Shown here in pieces: positions 47,301-56,519 of a stretch of 64,000 nucleotides of DNA. Below the pieces are notes generated by a model. The model made no database searches, was not told where the DNA came from, and was given only the letters and a program-made list of their open reading frames with translations. Source of the stretch: Aureibaculum luteum (GTDB taxonomy: Bacteria > Bacteroidota > Bacteroidia > Flavobacteriales > Flavobacteriaceae); NCBI RefSeq assembly GCF_003449015.1, contig NZ_QRGD01000004.1, forward strand, positions 248,001 to 312,000, written 5' to 3'. Made by a program: the position numbers and the translations under genes. Within the stretch, counting starts at the first letter, position 1, and each line of letters begins with the position of its first letter.

Positions 47301-49355
47301 CCCGGGTATACTCGTAAAACCCTGTATTGCCTGTGCAATTTTTCCTTGGTCAAAAAAGGGTTCAGCTGGAAAGGTAATATCATCAACAATCACAGTACAA
47401 CCCACATCTTGTAAAGCTTTTATACCGAGTTCAAAATCCCTTGGCGATACCACTCCTGTATGAAAGGCAAGTTCGGCCCCTGGTGCAACATCATGTATAA
47501 TCTGCAACATAGCCCTTCCTTCATCAAACCCATCACCAAAAGGGAATTCTTTTAAAACTTCAACCTCACTCAAATATCCGTTCGGGTTCAAAAGCCCCGG
47601 TAAGTCACCATTTTCAACATCTACCTCAGCCTTTGACTTTCCAATAAAAGGTTGGGTGTTATAACTGTCAGATAACACTCCAATTTTTATACCCGTTCCA
47701 TCAACAGCGGCAACCTTACCATTTCTGATAACTCTATACGAATCGCGAACTAGATTAGTTTTTTGAGCCTCATCACCTTGTGAAGTTACAATTCCTGTAT
47801 TATTAACATTTGGGCTCAATACCCTAACAAAGTTTATGATTTGTGAAGCGGGAGGTAAATTAAGTTCAAGTAACCTGTTTATAGGGAAATATACATCAAT
47901 AGTTGAAATACCTTCATTAACAATTTGAGCAGGAGAAATGATAAAGTCAGTTAAATTAGGATTTGTATTATATGTTAGAGCGTAATCGGATTGAAGCAGG
48001 TTTAAAACTGCTTGTAATTGCCCAACTTTTGGAATCACTTCTACCAATACTTTGTTGGCCTTGATTTGATATATCAATGGTGACGGTATAGTACCAGCAT
48101 TTCCTGCAGCCAAAGCATTAAGATCCAGGCCTAGAACAACCTCTGTTTTTCCATCGCCTTGATCATATAAAGGGAAGATTACACCCGCCTTTTCAACCGA
48201 ACATAGATTACTGCTTTGTGAAGCTTGTGCAGTCCTACTTTGTCCACCTGAGCTTTGCACTGTCCATTCAACATCTTCACCCCTCATGAATTGCCTACTA
48301 AAAACATTTTCTACAGTGCCAGGTTCAAAGCTTAGAATGCCATTTTGCTCATAAGAAGTACTACTACCTGTATTGTGGTTTATTAAACTACTACCCTCGT
48401 CAAGAGTAATTGCAACTTCATTGGGATTATAGTAGCCAAAAGTGGCACTAAAAAGGTCATTTCCAAGATCTTTAACACACACCTCGAGTTCAATCGGTTC
48501 ATCAACAATATCAACATCGGCAACTATACAACTTACTAAAAACGAATCTCCATTTTCTTCGCCAGCATTAGGGTCTGGAGAATATATACTAATTGATATA
48601 TTATCAATATTTCCAGGAACATCCTCTAAAACGTACTCACCCAAAAAGAATGAATTTCCTAAATTATAGGTTGTTTCTTCAATATGTTTAACGATTGATC
48701 CCGCGGTAATATCTATAATTGCATTTCGATTTCCTGCATCCAATTCCGTTATCGGAATCTTTATGGTTACATTACGGGTTGCAACAGCCGTTTCAATTGG
48801 AATATTAAAAACATAAGGGTCATCAGCACCATTGTGATAAAAGAATACAACTTCTGGACTGATAAAACTCTTATAGGTAGCATTGGGAATGTTTCTAAAA
48901 ATATGGGCATAAAAAGAATGAACTCTTTCAGTATCTGTACTAATCATGTCTATACCACCAACATCAGCAGAATTAAAAATTGATGAAAAATAACCAATAC
49001 TTTGTGATGGATAGCCCTTTTGAACGATTGATGAAGCTCCATTCCAAGTTGAAGAAGGTCCTTCGTTAGAATCATTAAATAATACTGTTGAAGCTGCGGG
49101 AATTCCACCTGCCCCCTTATAAATGGAGGCAACATTAACATGATCAATATTATCAATAGCTGTTAAATTTAGATTAGAATTAGGATTACCATAAGTACCC
49201 ATACCTATTATATCGATGACTTGAGCGTTAGTAACACTTACTAAAGATATTGCAATAACCAATAATAGAATTTTCTTTTTTATATTGGTGACTTTAAGGT
49301 TGACTAATCCGAAAAAAGAAACTTTTGATGGACGCATAGCGTAGTAATTTTTCAT
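44349..49355 (-). CDS. giant T9SS-secreted subtilisin-like serine protease
   Basis: 1668 residues. Signal peptide ends near SVTNAQ (~45); an internal Met may be the true start. The S8 domain has Asp in GTGIKIGVLSDSYNT (~560), His in MLQIIHDVAPGAE (~618) and Ser in FFGTSAAAPHVAGAMALL (~921), a layout known for large Bacteroidota S8 proteins. Later come IPT/MBG-like domains (~1000-1200, ~1400-1500), five FQALVN/FQALLN units (~1230-1328), a His-rich segment (~1505-1535), a VVICHKGKTKC...NHGDSLGHC element (~1540-1570) and a C-terminal T9SS sorting domain (LFPNPVQTTLTIEN, then YPDGIYIVRI). It should be secreted and surface-anchored or released. It leads a two-gene operon with the adenylate cyclase. 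Confidence 0.9.
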   Translation of the reverse strand: MKNYYAMRPSKVSFFGLVNLKVTNIKKKILLLVIAISLVSVTNAQVIDIIGMGTYGNPNSNLNLTAIDNIDHVNVASIYKGAGGIPAASTVLFNDSNEGPSSTWNGASSIVQKGYPSQSIGYFSSIFNSADVGGIDMISTDTERVHSFYAHIFRNIPNATYKSFISPEVVFFYHNGADDPYVFNIPIETAVATRNVTIKIPITELDAGNRNAIIDITAGSIVKHIEETTYNLGNSFFLGEYVLEDVPGNIDNISISIYSPDPNAGEENGDSFLVSCIVADVDIVDEPIELEVCVKDLGNDLFSATFGYYNPNEVAITLDEGSSLINHNTGSSTSYEQNGILSFEPGTVENVFSRQFMRGEDVEWTVQSSGGQSRTAQASQSSNLCSVEKAGVIFPLYDQGDGKTEVVLGLDLNALAAGNAGTIPSPLIYQIKANKVLVEVIPKVGQLQAVLNLLQSDYALTYNTNPNLTDFIISPAQIVNEGISTIDVYFPINRLLELNLPPASQIINFVRVLSPNVNNTGIVTSQGDEAQKTNLVRDSYRVIRNGKVAAVDGTGIKIGVLSDSYNTQPFIGKSKAEVDVENGDLPGLLNPNGYLSEVEVLKEFPFGDGFDEGRAMLQIIHDVAPGAELAFHTGVVSPRDFELGIKALQDVGCTVIVDDITFPAEPFFDQGKIAQAIQGFTSIPGNSYITSAGNFSDKGYQSTFNASTNVPQTNFLPEDSFQKVHVFGSNPDGSQDIIQKISVVTGVYMLVLQWDEDLASQENSSGATDDLDFYLVDEEGRLIVGNNRVNDLGDPTEIMFFQATGTGEANIMITNASTNPSPNLPFRIIAFRSTGLEFLEYAGAPTVSGHAMTPDAITVGAVDYRETQNPESQFFSSKAGNLSNQSSTEVDLSAPDGVNTNVSSIGQDIDDDGFTNFFGTSAAAPHVAGAMALLQSAKASWYPDGLPISDLDLFKQSAVIFGQVEQAGAGLIDANNAFKQIATQTAKLIELVPEEGKVPSADSLEVTIVGKFFPKSQTISVEGEDVPSFKVLFNGVEIEAVLVSESEITANLEPFVGNPPLIVTTTGISPGGSDGGDSDPIFFFDGKIALNVIADDVDVLFGDDIEMSFSVEGLEDGVTFESLGLPPIVFTSPAVFPFPDVNNYIITPDFETPLTDDQLELFQINFIDGILAVSKRDLLITPEDGTYTYGEPITVSLKYEYNPNGISDSTLFLAAIENAHQTDFYPDNTLALINKFQALVNDYDILNLLNGGSWMSSERTIQNRFQALVNDMNVINLDIEHFTDYIDASNDGTTNHFQALLNKFQALVNAEDLFAGLVDLGIPNKFQALVNSSNLGGEDNLNDYTSTFVIVDAEDAPTGIEDRTISKFYSMNLITGLGVTTDESHYIFPGAFLAPIAANFNNFYDAGRITINPATLNASISDISIDKDKPVDFSVIQTELSGFVFDETIETVFPDGIPYVLINASGKEYEIGDVGEFSIKIANPQNYTIEYGVEAKLTINEPVVYEYCNDHHHNHAHNNQGHHSHSHHGSHCNEYNDDEHQRVVICHKGKTKCIPISAVQAHLNHGDSLGHCDSENDYDDHDDATNYEEDGKFKLFPNPVQTTLTIENKKSKKCEIFIYDVYGNLYKYKKLKQNKNEIKVDMRSYPDGIYIVRIILKNGVSTYNIIKN

Positions 49356-49687
49356 AGCAGGTGAGGCTTGTCTAATTGCATTTTGCTTATCATTCTAGAA
49401 ATAAACTACTGCAAGAGGGGTTATAGAATATCAAATTACGCACTTTTATTAAACCATCATAATAACCAAGGACGAGTGCCCCTTTTCCATTACCAAAGGA
49501 TGGATTTTATTTATCGAGGTATTATTTTGTAAGTAATAATACTCTTTATGATATCTCAATTCATTTGAAAATAGTGGAAATTTGCAGTCTAAAAAGTTAT
49601 GAAAATGATTGATAAAACTTGATTAACACCAATTTGTATAATACACTATCTAATTAATGCAAAGTGAGTCTGTAAGTAATGATATAA
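49356..49687. other. non-coding region between hutH and the protease gene
   Basis: 332 bp with no gene on either strand. It should hold the promoter of the leftward protease-cyclase operon and the end of the hutH transcript. I found no clear terminator after hutH and no convincing promoter match, so read-through from hutH is possible. Confidence 0.5.
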
Positions 49688-51202
49688 TTAGGCATCAAAT
49701 AATTCTTTATTATCCACATTTAAATTCTCAATAAAAGCAATACTTTTTGATATAAAGTCGTGTAACACACAATCTTCTTTTATAAAATGCACATCCATTC
49801 GATACATACTTAAAAAAGATTCTAAAAATTCAGAAGTTTTTAAGGGCCTTCGAAATTCCATAGCTTGCGATGCATTTAATAATTCAATTGCTAATATTGT
49901 TTCTAAATTATCTACTATTCTTTTGGTTTTTGTAGCAGCATTAGCTCCCATACTCACATGGTCTTCTTGCCCGTTACTAGAAACTATTGAATCTACCGAA
50001 GCTGGTGTTGCCAATTGTTTATTCTGACTTACTATACTTGCTGCAGTATATTGCGGAATCATAAGTCCTGAATTTAATCCGGGATTAGACACTAAAAATG
50101 CAGGCAAACCACGTAAACCAGATACTAGTTGAAAAGTTCTACGTTCTGAAATATTCCCTAATTCTGAAAGAGCAATACCGAGAAAATCTAAACCCAGTGC
50201 CAAAGGTTGACCATGAAAATTACCTCCAGATATTATAGCATCTGATGCTACAAAAATATTAGGATTGTCAGTAACCGAATTAATCTCTGTTTCTATTGTC
50301 TTTTTCACAAAATTTAAAGTGTCTTTACTGGCTCCATGAACCTGCGGCATACACCTAAATGAATAGGGATCTTGAACATGCTTTTTCTTTTGATTTATAA
50401 TTTCACTATCTTCTAAAAATTCCTTAATTTTTTCTGCCGTTTTTAATTGACCATTATGTGGTCTTATGATGTGAATTAAAGTATTGAAAGGTTCTATTCT
50501 GCCATCAAAAGCATCTAAGGAAAGGGCTCCAATAACGTCTGCCAAATAAGACAGTTTATAACTTTTTAACAAGATGGAGACTCCATAAGCACTCATAAAC
50601 TGGGTACCATTAAGTAATGCCAATCCCTCTTTTGCTTGTAACTCTATATTATCCCATCCAAATTTAGATAAGATTTCTTCCCCGGTAAATAATTTACCTT
50701 TATAAGTTACTTCCCCCTTACCTATTAAAGGCAAAGCCATGTGAGCCAATGGAGCCAAATCGCCCGAAGCACCTAAAGAACCCTGAGTGTAAATTACTGG
50801 AAGTATGTCATTATTATAAAAATCAAGCAACCTATTTACCGTTACCAACTGGACACCTGAATAGCCATAGCTTAACGATTGAATTTTTAAAAACAACATT
50901 AATTTAACAATAGGTTTAGGTACCTTTTCACCCGTTCCACAGGCATGTGACATTACTAAATTCTCTTGAAGAATTGTTAAATTCTTTTTAGAAATCTTAA
51001 CATTATACAAGGCTCCAAAACCAGTATTAATACCATAGATAGGGTTTTTATTTTTGGCTAACTTTTCATCTAAATACAATCTACATTTGTTAATTTTTTC
51101 TACAGACTCATCTGATAAAACTAACATCATATTTGTATTTATAATCGTATCGATTATTGATAAACTTAAGTACTTACTGCTTATGCTGTGGGTTTCTGTC
51201 AT
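49688..51202 (-). CDS. hutH: histidine ammonia-lyase
   Basis: 504 residues, usual HAL length. The MIO cofactor triad Ala145-Ser146-Gly147 lies in GSLGASGDLAPLAHM. Other conserved blocks: YGINTGFGAL (~56-65), ALLNGTQFMSAYG, QDPYSFRCMPQVHGA, GGNFHGQPLAL and [16 protein letters not shown]. It deaminates histidine to urocanate. No hutU, hutI or hutG is adjacent, so the rest of the pathway must be elsewhere. A frameshifted copy of its last third lies 8.2 kb away at 41475. Confidence 0.95.
   Translation of the reverse strand: MTETHSISSKYLSLSIIDTIINTNMMLVLSDESVEKINKCRLYLDEKLAKNKNPIYGINTGFGALYNVKISKKNLTILQENLVMSHACGTGEKVPKPIVKLMLFLKIQSLSYGYSGVQLVTVNRLLDFYNNDILPVIYTQGSLGASGDLAPLAHMALPLIGKGEVTYKGKLFTGEEILSKFGWDNIELQAKEGLALLNGTQFMSAYGVSILLKSYKLSYLADVIGALSLDAFDGRIEPFNTLIHIIRPHNGQLKTAEKIKEFLEDSEIINQKKKHVQDPYSFRCMPQVHGASKDTLNFVKKTIETEINSVTDNPNIFVASDAIISGGNFHGQPLALGLDFLGIALSELGNISERRTFQLVSGLRGLPAFLVSNPGLNSGLMIPQYTAASIVSQNKQLATPASVDSIVSSNGQEDHVSMGANAATKTKRIVDNLETILAIELLNASQAMEFRRPLKTSEFLESFLSMYRMDVHFIKEDCVLHDFISKSIAFIENLNVDNKELFDA
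49696..50154 (-). repeat. direct repeat copy 2 (inside intact hutH)
   Basis: Right copy of the ~458-bp direct repeat shared with 41480-41937. Here the reading frame is intact and continues into the 5' part of hutH. Confidence 0.92.
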
Positions 51203-51352
51203 TTTATTAATTGATTACTCAAAAGTAAAGAAATAAACGACACTAAATTAGATTATTCTAATTACTAAAAATTGATTGTCTTAACTAAATTTTAAGGTTT
51301 AATTGTATGGAAAATAGTATTTTCGCGACTTAAATGCAAAAAAACAGATAAA

Positions 51353-52375
51353 ATGAATAAAATAGCAACGGTATTGGTATTATTAATCGTTATGATTTCT
51401 TGTAAAAAAGAAGAAATGGTATCTAAAGATTATGCCAAATTATCAGGAAAAGTTACAAATGTACAAGACTCTTTAATCACTATTAGCAGCAGAAATTTCA
51501 ATAAAAGTATTAAAGTGAGTGATGATGGTACTTTTTCTGACACATTAAAAGTAAGCGAAGATTTTTTCATGTTAGTTCACGGTAATGCCCGAACGATTAT
51601 TAGCATAAAAAATGGCGATAATTTAAATTTAAACTTTGATTCTGAAGATCTTCTAAATACAGCTGAATTTTCAGGACTGGGTGCCGGAACTAATAAATAT
51701 ATGGCTTCTAAAATGAAGTTGGAAGATGAATACAGTTTAAGTAACCCTTCAAGCTTTTTTGAATTAGATAAATCTCAATTCGACAAAAAAGTAAGTGCTT
51801 TATCTTCGAAGATGGAAACCCTTTTAAATAATGCTTCAGATTTAGACTCTACTTTTACTGCTCAAGAAACAGAAGGTAATAAGCGTTTTATGGAATACTT
51901 AAGTTCAAACTATGACGCTCAACATGTTATTTTTGCACCAATTGCAAAAGGCAAACCTTCACCAACTTTTAGTTACCCTAACACAAAAGGTAAATTAGTA
52001 GCTCTAGAAGATTTTAAAGGTAAATATGTATATGTTGATGTATGGGCAACTTGGTGTGGACCTTGTATTCAAGAAATACCTTCTTTAAAAACACTACATG
52101 GCGATTTTGAAAATAAAAATTTGGCCATTATTAGTTTGTCTATTGATAAAATGGCAGATCAAGAGAAGTGGAAAAAAATGGTAGCTGATAAAAACCTTAC
52201 TGGAACACAAATTATGGCTGATAAAGAGTGGGAATCAGAATTTGTTAAAGGTTATGGTATTACAGGTATTCCAAGATTTATTCTTATAGGACCTGATGGC
52301 AACATTGTAGATAACAATGCTCCAAGACCATCTGACCCAGCGTTAAGAACATTATTTGCTGAATTAGAAATATAA
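51353..52375 (+). CDS. TlpA-like thiol-disulfide lipoprotein
   Basis: 340 residues. Lipoprotein signal with lipobox MISCKK (Cys17). The N-terminal half is a beta-rich DUF4369-type region (SGKVTNVQDSLITISSRNF), the C-terminal half a thioredoxin fold with DVWATWCGPCIQEIPSL (CGPC at about 234-237), GIPRFILIGPDG with the cis-Pro. It likely works in the periplasm in disulfide exchange or cytochrome maturation. It has its own terminator and is divergent from hutH across 150 bp. Confidence 0.9.
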   Translation: MNKIATVLVLLIVMISCKKEEMVSKDYAKLSGKVTNVQDSLITISSRNFNKSIKVSDDGTFSDTLKVSEDFFMLVHGNARTIISIKNGDNLNLNFDSEDLLNTAEFSGLGAGTNKYMASKMKLEDEYSLSNPSSFFELDKSQFDKKVSALSSKMETLLNNASDLDSTFTAQETEGNKRFMEYLSSNYDAQHVIFAPIAKGKPSPTFSYPNTKGKLVALEDFKGKYVYVDVWATWCGPCIQEIPSLKTLHGDFENKNLAIISLSIDKMADQEKWKKMVADKNLTGTQIMADKEWESEFVKGYGITGIPRFILIGPDGNIVDNNAPRPSDPALRTLFAELEI

Positions 52376-52395
52376 GCACTTAAAAATACAGAATT

Positions 52396-52430
52396 AAAAA
52401 ACCTCAAAGTAAACTACTTTGAGGTTTTTT
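52396..52430 (+). terminator. intrinsic terminator after the TlpA-like gene
   Basis: 16-bp perfect stem (AAAAAACCTCAAAGTA / TACTTTGAGGTTTTTT) with a 3-nt loop, followed by more Ts. Confidence 0.9.
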
Positions 52431-52468
52431 TTTGATTTCCAATATCATTATTTAACTATCTTTACCCT

Positions 52469-53551
52469 ATGAATTCAAAAATTATAGCTAACGGTATTTT
52501 AAGAGCCATCGCAGTAGTATTAGGTGTTGCTCTCCTACTCTATTTTTTATATATGATACAATCTGTTATCGTATACATTATTATAGCTGCTGTTTTATCG
52601 TTAATCGCTAGACCTGTTATATTTTTTTTAAGAAAAAGGTTAAAATTCCCCAATACGCTGGCGGTCATTGTAACGATGATTTTATTTATGGGATTAATTT
52701 TCGGATTAATTTCTATGTTTATTCCACTAATTAATCAACAAGGTGAAAACCTCTCCTTATTAAAATTAGACAATTTAGAATCCACTATTGAACAGCTTTT
52801 AGTTCAAGTAAATACTTATTTTTCAGAAATAGGTATCAATATTTTTGAACAACTAGAAAGTGCTGATATTTTTAAAAACTTTAAAGCTGTTCCTTATTTA
52901 CTAAATACTGTAGTAAGTACAGTTGGCAGTATCAGCGTCGGTTTATTTTCCGTATTGTTTATTACCTTTTTTTTAATGAAAGACAGTCGTATTCTAAATA
53001 AAGGACTATTAACTTTAGTGCCTAAAGGCAAAGAAAGTCGTTTCCAAAAATCAATTGAAAAGATAAAAGACTTACTATCTCGTTATTTTTTAGGTTTATT
53101 ATTACAAATACTTATTCTTTTTATTTTATACACGATCATATTAGTGATCTTTGGTATTGAAAACGCAATTGTAATTGCATTTCTATGTGCACTTTTAAAC
53201 CTGATACCTTACATTGGACCTTTAATTGCAGGTGTTTTAATGGCCATTTTAACCATGAATAGTGATGTTACCTTAGATTTTAGAACTGAAATTCTACCTA
53301 CTACTATTTATGTAATGATTGGATATTTTATTGCTCAAATGGTAGATAACTTTTTTAGCCAACCTAAGATCTTTTCAGAAGCCACAAAGGCTCATCCTTT
53401 AGAAATATTTTTAGTGATTATTATTGGTGGATTGTTGTTTGGTGTAATGGGCATGATTGTTGCCGTACCGGGTTACACAGCTATTAAGGTAATTCTTAAA
53501 GAATTCTTATCTGATAATAAAATTGTAAAATCGTTAACTAAGGATATATAG
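52469..53551 (+). CDS. AI-2E family transporter
   Basis: 360 residues with about eight transmembrane helices. The family features are present: two N-terminal helices then RPVIFFLRKRLKFPNTLAVI, a soluble middle segment (~90-150), FLMKDSR, and the conserved ALLNLIPYIGPLIAGVL block around residue 245-265, ending VMGMIVAVPGYTAIKVI. Members export varied small molecules or sodium; the AI-2 link applies only to one member. The methyltransferase-like gene follows 43 bp later. Confidence 0.9.
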   Translation: MNSKIIANGILRAIAVVLGVALLLYFLYMIQSVIVYIIIAAVLSLIARPVIFFLRKRLKFPNTLAVIVTMILFMGLIFGLISMFIPLINQQGENLSLLKLDNLESTIEQLLVQVNTYFSEIGINIFEQLESADIFKNFKAVPYLLNTVVSTVGSISVGLFSVLFITFFLMKDSRILNKGLLTLVPKGKESRFQKSIEKIKDLLSRYFLGLLLQILILFILYTIILVIFGIENAIVIAFLCALLNLIPYIGPLIAGVLMAILTMNSDVTLDFRTEILPTTIYVMIGYFIAQMVDNFFSQPKIFSEATKAHPLEIFLVIIIGGLLFGVMGMIVAVPGYTAIKVILKEFLSDNKIVKSLTKDI

Positions 53552-53594
53552 CTCCTTGCCCAAGTATAACCAAAGAAAAAAATAACCGTTATTT

Positions 53595-54773
53595 TTGAAT
53601 TCTGCTATTTTAAATACCAAATCACAGACATTTATTAATCAAAATTTAAATGCTGATATCACCAAACTTATCTTCAAAGGAAGTCCGTTTGAAACTATTT
53701 CTATTCAAGAATTGGCAACCCAAATTGAAGCAAAAAAGAAAGCTCAACATAAATTACCTACTTGGTTCAATACAGAGAACATTTATTACCCTAATAAATT
53801 AAATATTGAACAAACCTCATCTGAAATTACGGCAAATTATAAATCGAGTCTTTTAAAAGGGGAGTCAATAATTGACCTAACAGGTGGTTTTGGTGTTGAT
53901 GTATTTGCTTTTTCATATCGATTCAAAAAAGTAGTTCATTGTGAAATAAATCAAGAACTTTCTGCCATAGCAACCCATAATTACAAAGCACTTGATACGA
54001 ATAACATCCAGTTAATTAATAAAGATGGAATCTCTTATTTAAAGGAAAACAAACAACAATTTGATTGGATTTATATTGACCCTTCTCGCAGGCATAATGT
54101 AAAAGGCAAAGTATTTTTATTGGAAGACTGTGAACCAAATGTTCCGGAACATCTAAACAACCTCTTTGAGTATAGTGCCAATATAATGATCAAAGTATCG
54201 CCTATGTTAGATATAACATCGGCCTTATCAGAATTAGATTTTGTAAAGGAAATCCATGTCATTGCTATTCAAAATGAGGTAAAAGAAGTATTGTTTATAC
54301 TGGAGAAAGGATTCAAAAATGAGATTAAAATAAAGACTATAAATAGTAAAAAAGACACTATTGAATACTTTGACGCTAGTTGGGTAAAAAACACTCCTCC
54401 TGCTGAACTTTCTGAACCGCTCACTTACCTTTACGAACCTAACTCCCCAATTTTAAAGGCTGGCCTATTTAATGAAGTTTCACATCAATTAACTGTATTT
54501 AAATTAAATATTAACAGCCACTTATACACTTCAGAAGATTTAATTAAATTTCCTGGACGCCGCTTTAAAATCATCAATAAGATTCCCTACAACCTTAAAG
54601 AATTAAAAAACGTTTTTAAGGAAACAAATGCAAATATTACCACAAGAAATTTCCCAGAAACAGTGGTGAAAATTCGAAATAAAACAAAATTAAAAGATGG
54701 CGGAAATCACTATTTATTTTTCACAACAGATAATAAAGAGAATCTCATTGTGTTAATAACTCATAAAGTTTAA
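53595..54773 (+). CDS. class I SAM methyltransferase with THUMP-like domain (PG_1098 type)
   Basis: 392 residues from a TTG start, chosen because the following NSAILNTKSQTFINQNLN matches the N-terminus of the Bacteroidota family and no ATG occurs before the conserved LPTWF. Residues ~70-230 hold the Rossmann methyltransferase: DLTGGFGVDVFAFSYRF, HCEINQELSAIA, FDWIYIDPSRR. The C-terminal part is the ferredoxin-like/THUMP-like region (~280-390). Probably an RNA methyltransferase; the target is unknown. Confidence 0.85.
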   Translation: MNSAILNTKSQTFINQNLNADITKLIFKGSPFETISIQELATQIEAKKKAQHKLPTWFNTENIYYPNKLNIEQTSSEITANYKSSLLKGESIIDLTGGFGVDVFAFSYRFKKVVHCEINQELSAIATHNYKALDTNNIQLINKDGISYLKENKQQFDWIYIDPSRRHNVKGKVFLLEDCEPNVPEHLNNLFEYSANIMIKVSPMLDITSALSELDFVKEIHVIAIQNEVKEVLFILEKGFKNEIKIKTINSKKDTIEYFDASWVKNTPPAELSEPLTYLYEPNSPILKAGLFNEVSHQLTVFKLNINSHLYTSEDLIKFPGRRFKIINKIPYNLKELKNVFKETNANITTRNFPETVVKIRNKTKLKDGGNHYLFFTTDNKENLIVLITHKV

Positions 54774-54834
54774 AGTTCGTACTTTTTTAATGAACCAATA
54801 TTTTGTATTTTAGTGCTGTTAACCTCAAACGAAA

Positions 54835-56454
54835 ATGGCAAATAAAAATATAAGATCACTATCTTATCGAAAAGAATTAGACGATAATCTTTTTGAAAAT
54901 ATATCGACATTAGCTAAAAAACCAGCTAACCAAGAAGAATTTCATCAATTAGCGGAACGTTTTATGGTTGATGACTCTGTCGTTTTAGGTACTGCTTCCT
55001 TTTATGATTTTTTAAAACCTGAAAACCAGAATAAAACCATTCACGTCTGTAACGGAACTGCATGTATGGTTGCTGGCACACAAGACAGCTTAACAAAAAA
55101 ATTGAAGACTATTGTAAGTGAAGAAAAAATAGGGCATGTACCATGTCTTGGCCATTGTCATAAGAATAATGCATTTTTATATGATGATAAAACGTATTCT
55201 GAAAATTCCATTGAAGCATTACAAGATATAATTACAAATAAACAATCATTAGAAAACCAATACCATATAGATCATAATTCCACACCTATTTTAACGTCAA
55301 AAGTTAAAAATATCACTGAGTTCTATAGTTTAATAGAAGATTTTAAAAACGATTCTGATAAAGTAATTAATGAGCTAAAAACTTCCCATTTACGTGGGCG
55401 TGGTGGGGCTGGTTTTCCATTTTTTTTCAAATTAGATACCGTTTCCATGGAGGAATCGGAACAAAAGTACATTGTATGCAATGCTGACGAAGGAGACCCT
55501 GGAGCTTATTCTGATATGTATCTAATGGAACATCAGCCACATAAAGTTTTATTTGGTATGATGATGGCGGGCATAACCGTTGGTGCTGATACCGGGGTAC
55601 TTTATATCCGTGGTGAGTATCCTAATTCTATAAGAAAGGTAAAAAAAGCGATTAAAGAATTAGAAAAATTAAACTTACTTCATAACTTTAGATTTAAGAT
55701 CATAAGAGGTCAAGGTGCTTATGTATGTGGTGAAGAAACTGCATTATTAAGTTCAATCGAAGGCTTACGCCCTGAAGTAAGGGTGCGTCCACCTTATCCC
55801 GCTCAATACGGACTTTATGGCAAACCAACTGTATTAAGTAATGTAGAAACTTTTGCAAATATTCATTGGATATTACAAAATGGTGGTACCGCCTATTCAC
55901 AATTGGGTATTGAAAAATCAACAGGTACAAAATTAGTTTCTTTAGATGGTTTTTTTAATCGTCCTGGTATGTATGAAATTGAGATGGGAACTTCTTTAAA
56001 AACAGTATTTGAGGAATACGGACACGGTTTTAAATCTGATATAAAAGCCGTTCAAATTGGTGGGCCTTTAGGAGGAATTATCCCAATTCATAAAATAGCG
56101 GACTTATCCTTAGATTTTGAGTCATTTACCTCACAGGGCTTTTTACTTGGTCATGCAAGTGTAGTTTCCATTCCTGAACAATTTCCAATGATAAAATTTA
56201 TAGAACATTTACTGGAATTTACCGCTGATGAATCTTGTGGTAAGTGTTATCCATGCAGAATTGGTTCTCATCGTGGTTACGAAATGCTTAAAAAAGCTCA
56301 AAACGAAAATTACAAAATAGACAGGCAATTATTTGATGACCTGATTGAAACTTTAGAAATAGGTTCTTTATGTGCCTTAGGTGGCGGCGTTCCATTACCT
56401 ATTAAAAATGCCTTACAATATTTTGAGGAAGAGTTAAAGGAGTATTTTGCATAA
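54835..56454 (+). CDS. NAD-dependent formate dehydrogenase beta subunit (NuoE-NuoF fusion)
   Basis: 539 residues. The N-terminal NuoE-like thioredoxin fold binds a 2Fe-2S cluster with Cys72, Cys77, Cys104 and Cys108 (CNGTAC, CLGHC). The NuoF-like part has the NADH/FMN sites in SHLRGRGGAGFPFFFK and CNADEGDPGAYSD, then a SLBB region and a 4Fe-4S site in ESCGKCYPCRIGSHRG with the distant Cys in GSLCALGGG. It passes electrons from the alpha subunit to NAD+. It begins the fdh operon; the alpha subunit follows 65 bp downstream. Confidence 0.92.
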   Translation: MANKNIRSLSYRKELDDNLFENISTLAKKPANQEEFHQLAERFMVDDSVVLGTASFYDFLKPENQNKTIHVCNGTACMVAGTQDSLTKKLKTIVSEEKIGHVPCLGHCHKNNAFLYDDKTYSENSIEALQDIITNKQSLENQYHIDHNSTPILTSKVKNITEFYSLIEDFKNDSDKVINELKTSHLRGRGGAGFPFFFKLDTVSMEESEQKYIVCNADEGDPGAYSDMYLMEHQPHKVLFGMMMAGITVGADTGVLYIRGEYPNSIRKVKKAIKELEKLNLLHNFRFKIIRGQGAYVCGEETALLSSIEGLRPEVRVRPPYPAQYGLYGKPTVLSNVETFANIHWILQNGGTAYSQLGIEKSTGTKLVSLDGFFNRPGMYEIEMGTSLKTVFEEYGHGFKSDIKAVQIGGPLGGIIPIHKIADLSLDFESFTSQGFLLGHASVVSIPEQFPMIKFIEHLLEFTADESCGKCYPCRIGSHRGYEMLKKAQNENYKIDRQLFDDLIETLEIGSLCALGGGVPLPIKNALQYFEEELKEYFA

Positions 56455-56519
56455 ATTGTAATACCGACATTCTATTAGCCTTTTCAGGCCTCGCGGTTAA
56501 AACTCATGAACAACAAATT

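Noticed and set aside
41475-50154. Site-specific integrative element using hutH as attachment site
   Set aside because: No integrase or recombinase lies between the repeats, and the 458-bp identity is far longer than usual att sites. Homologous single crossover fits better.
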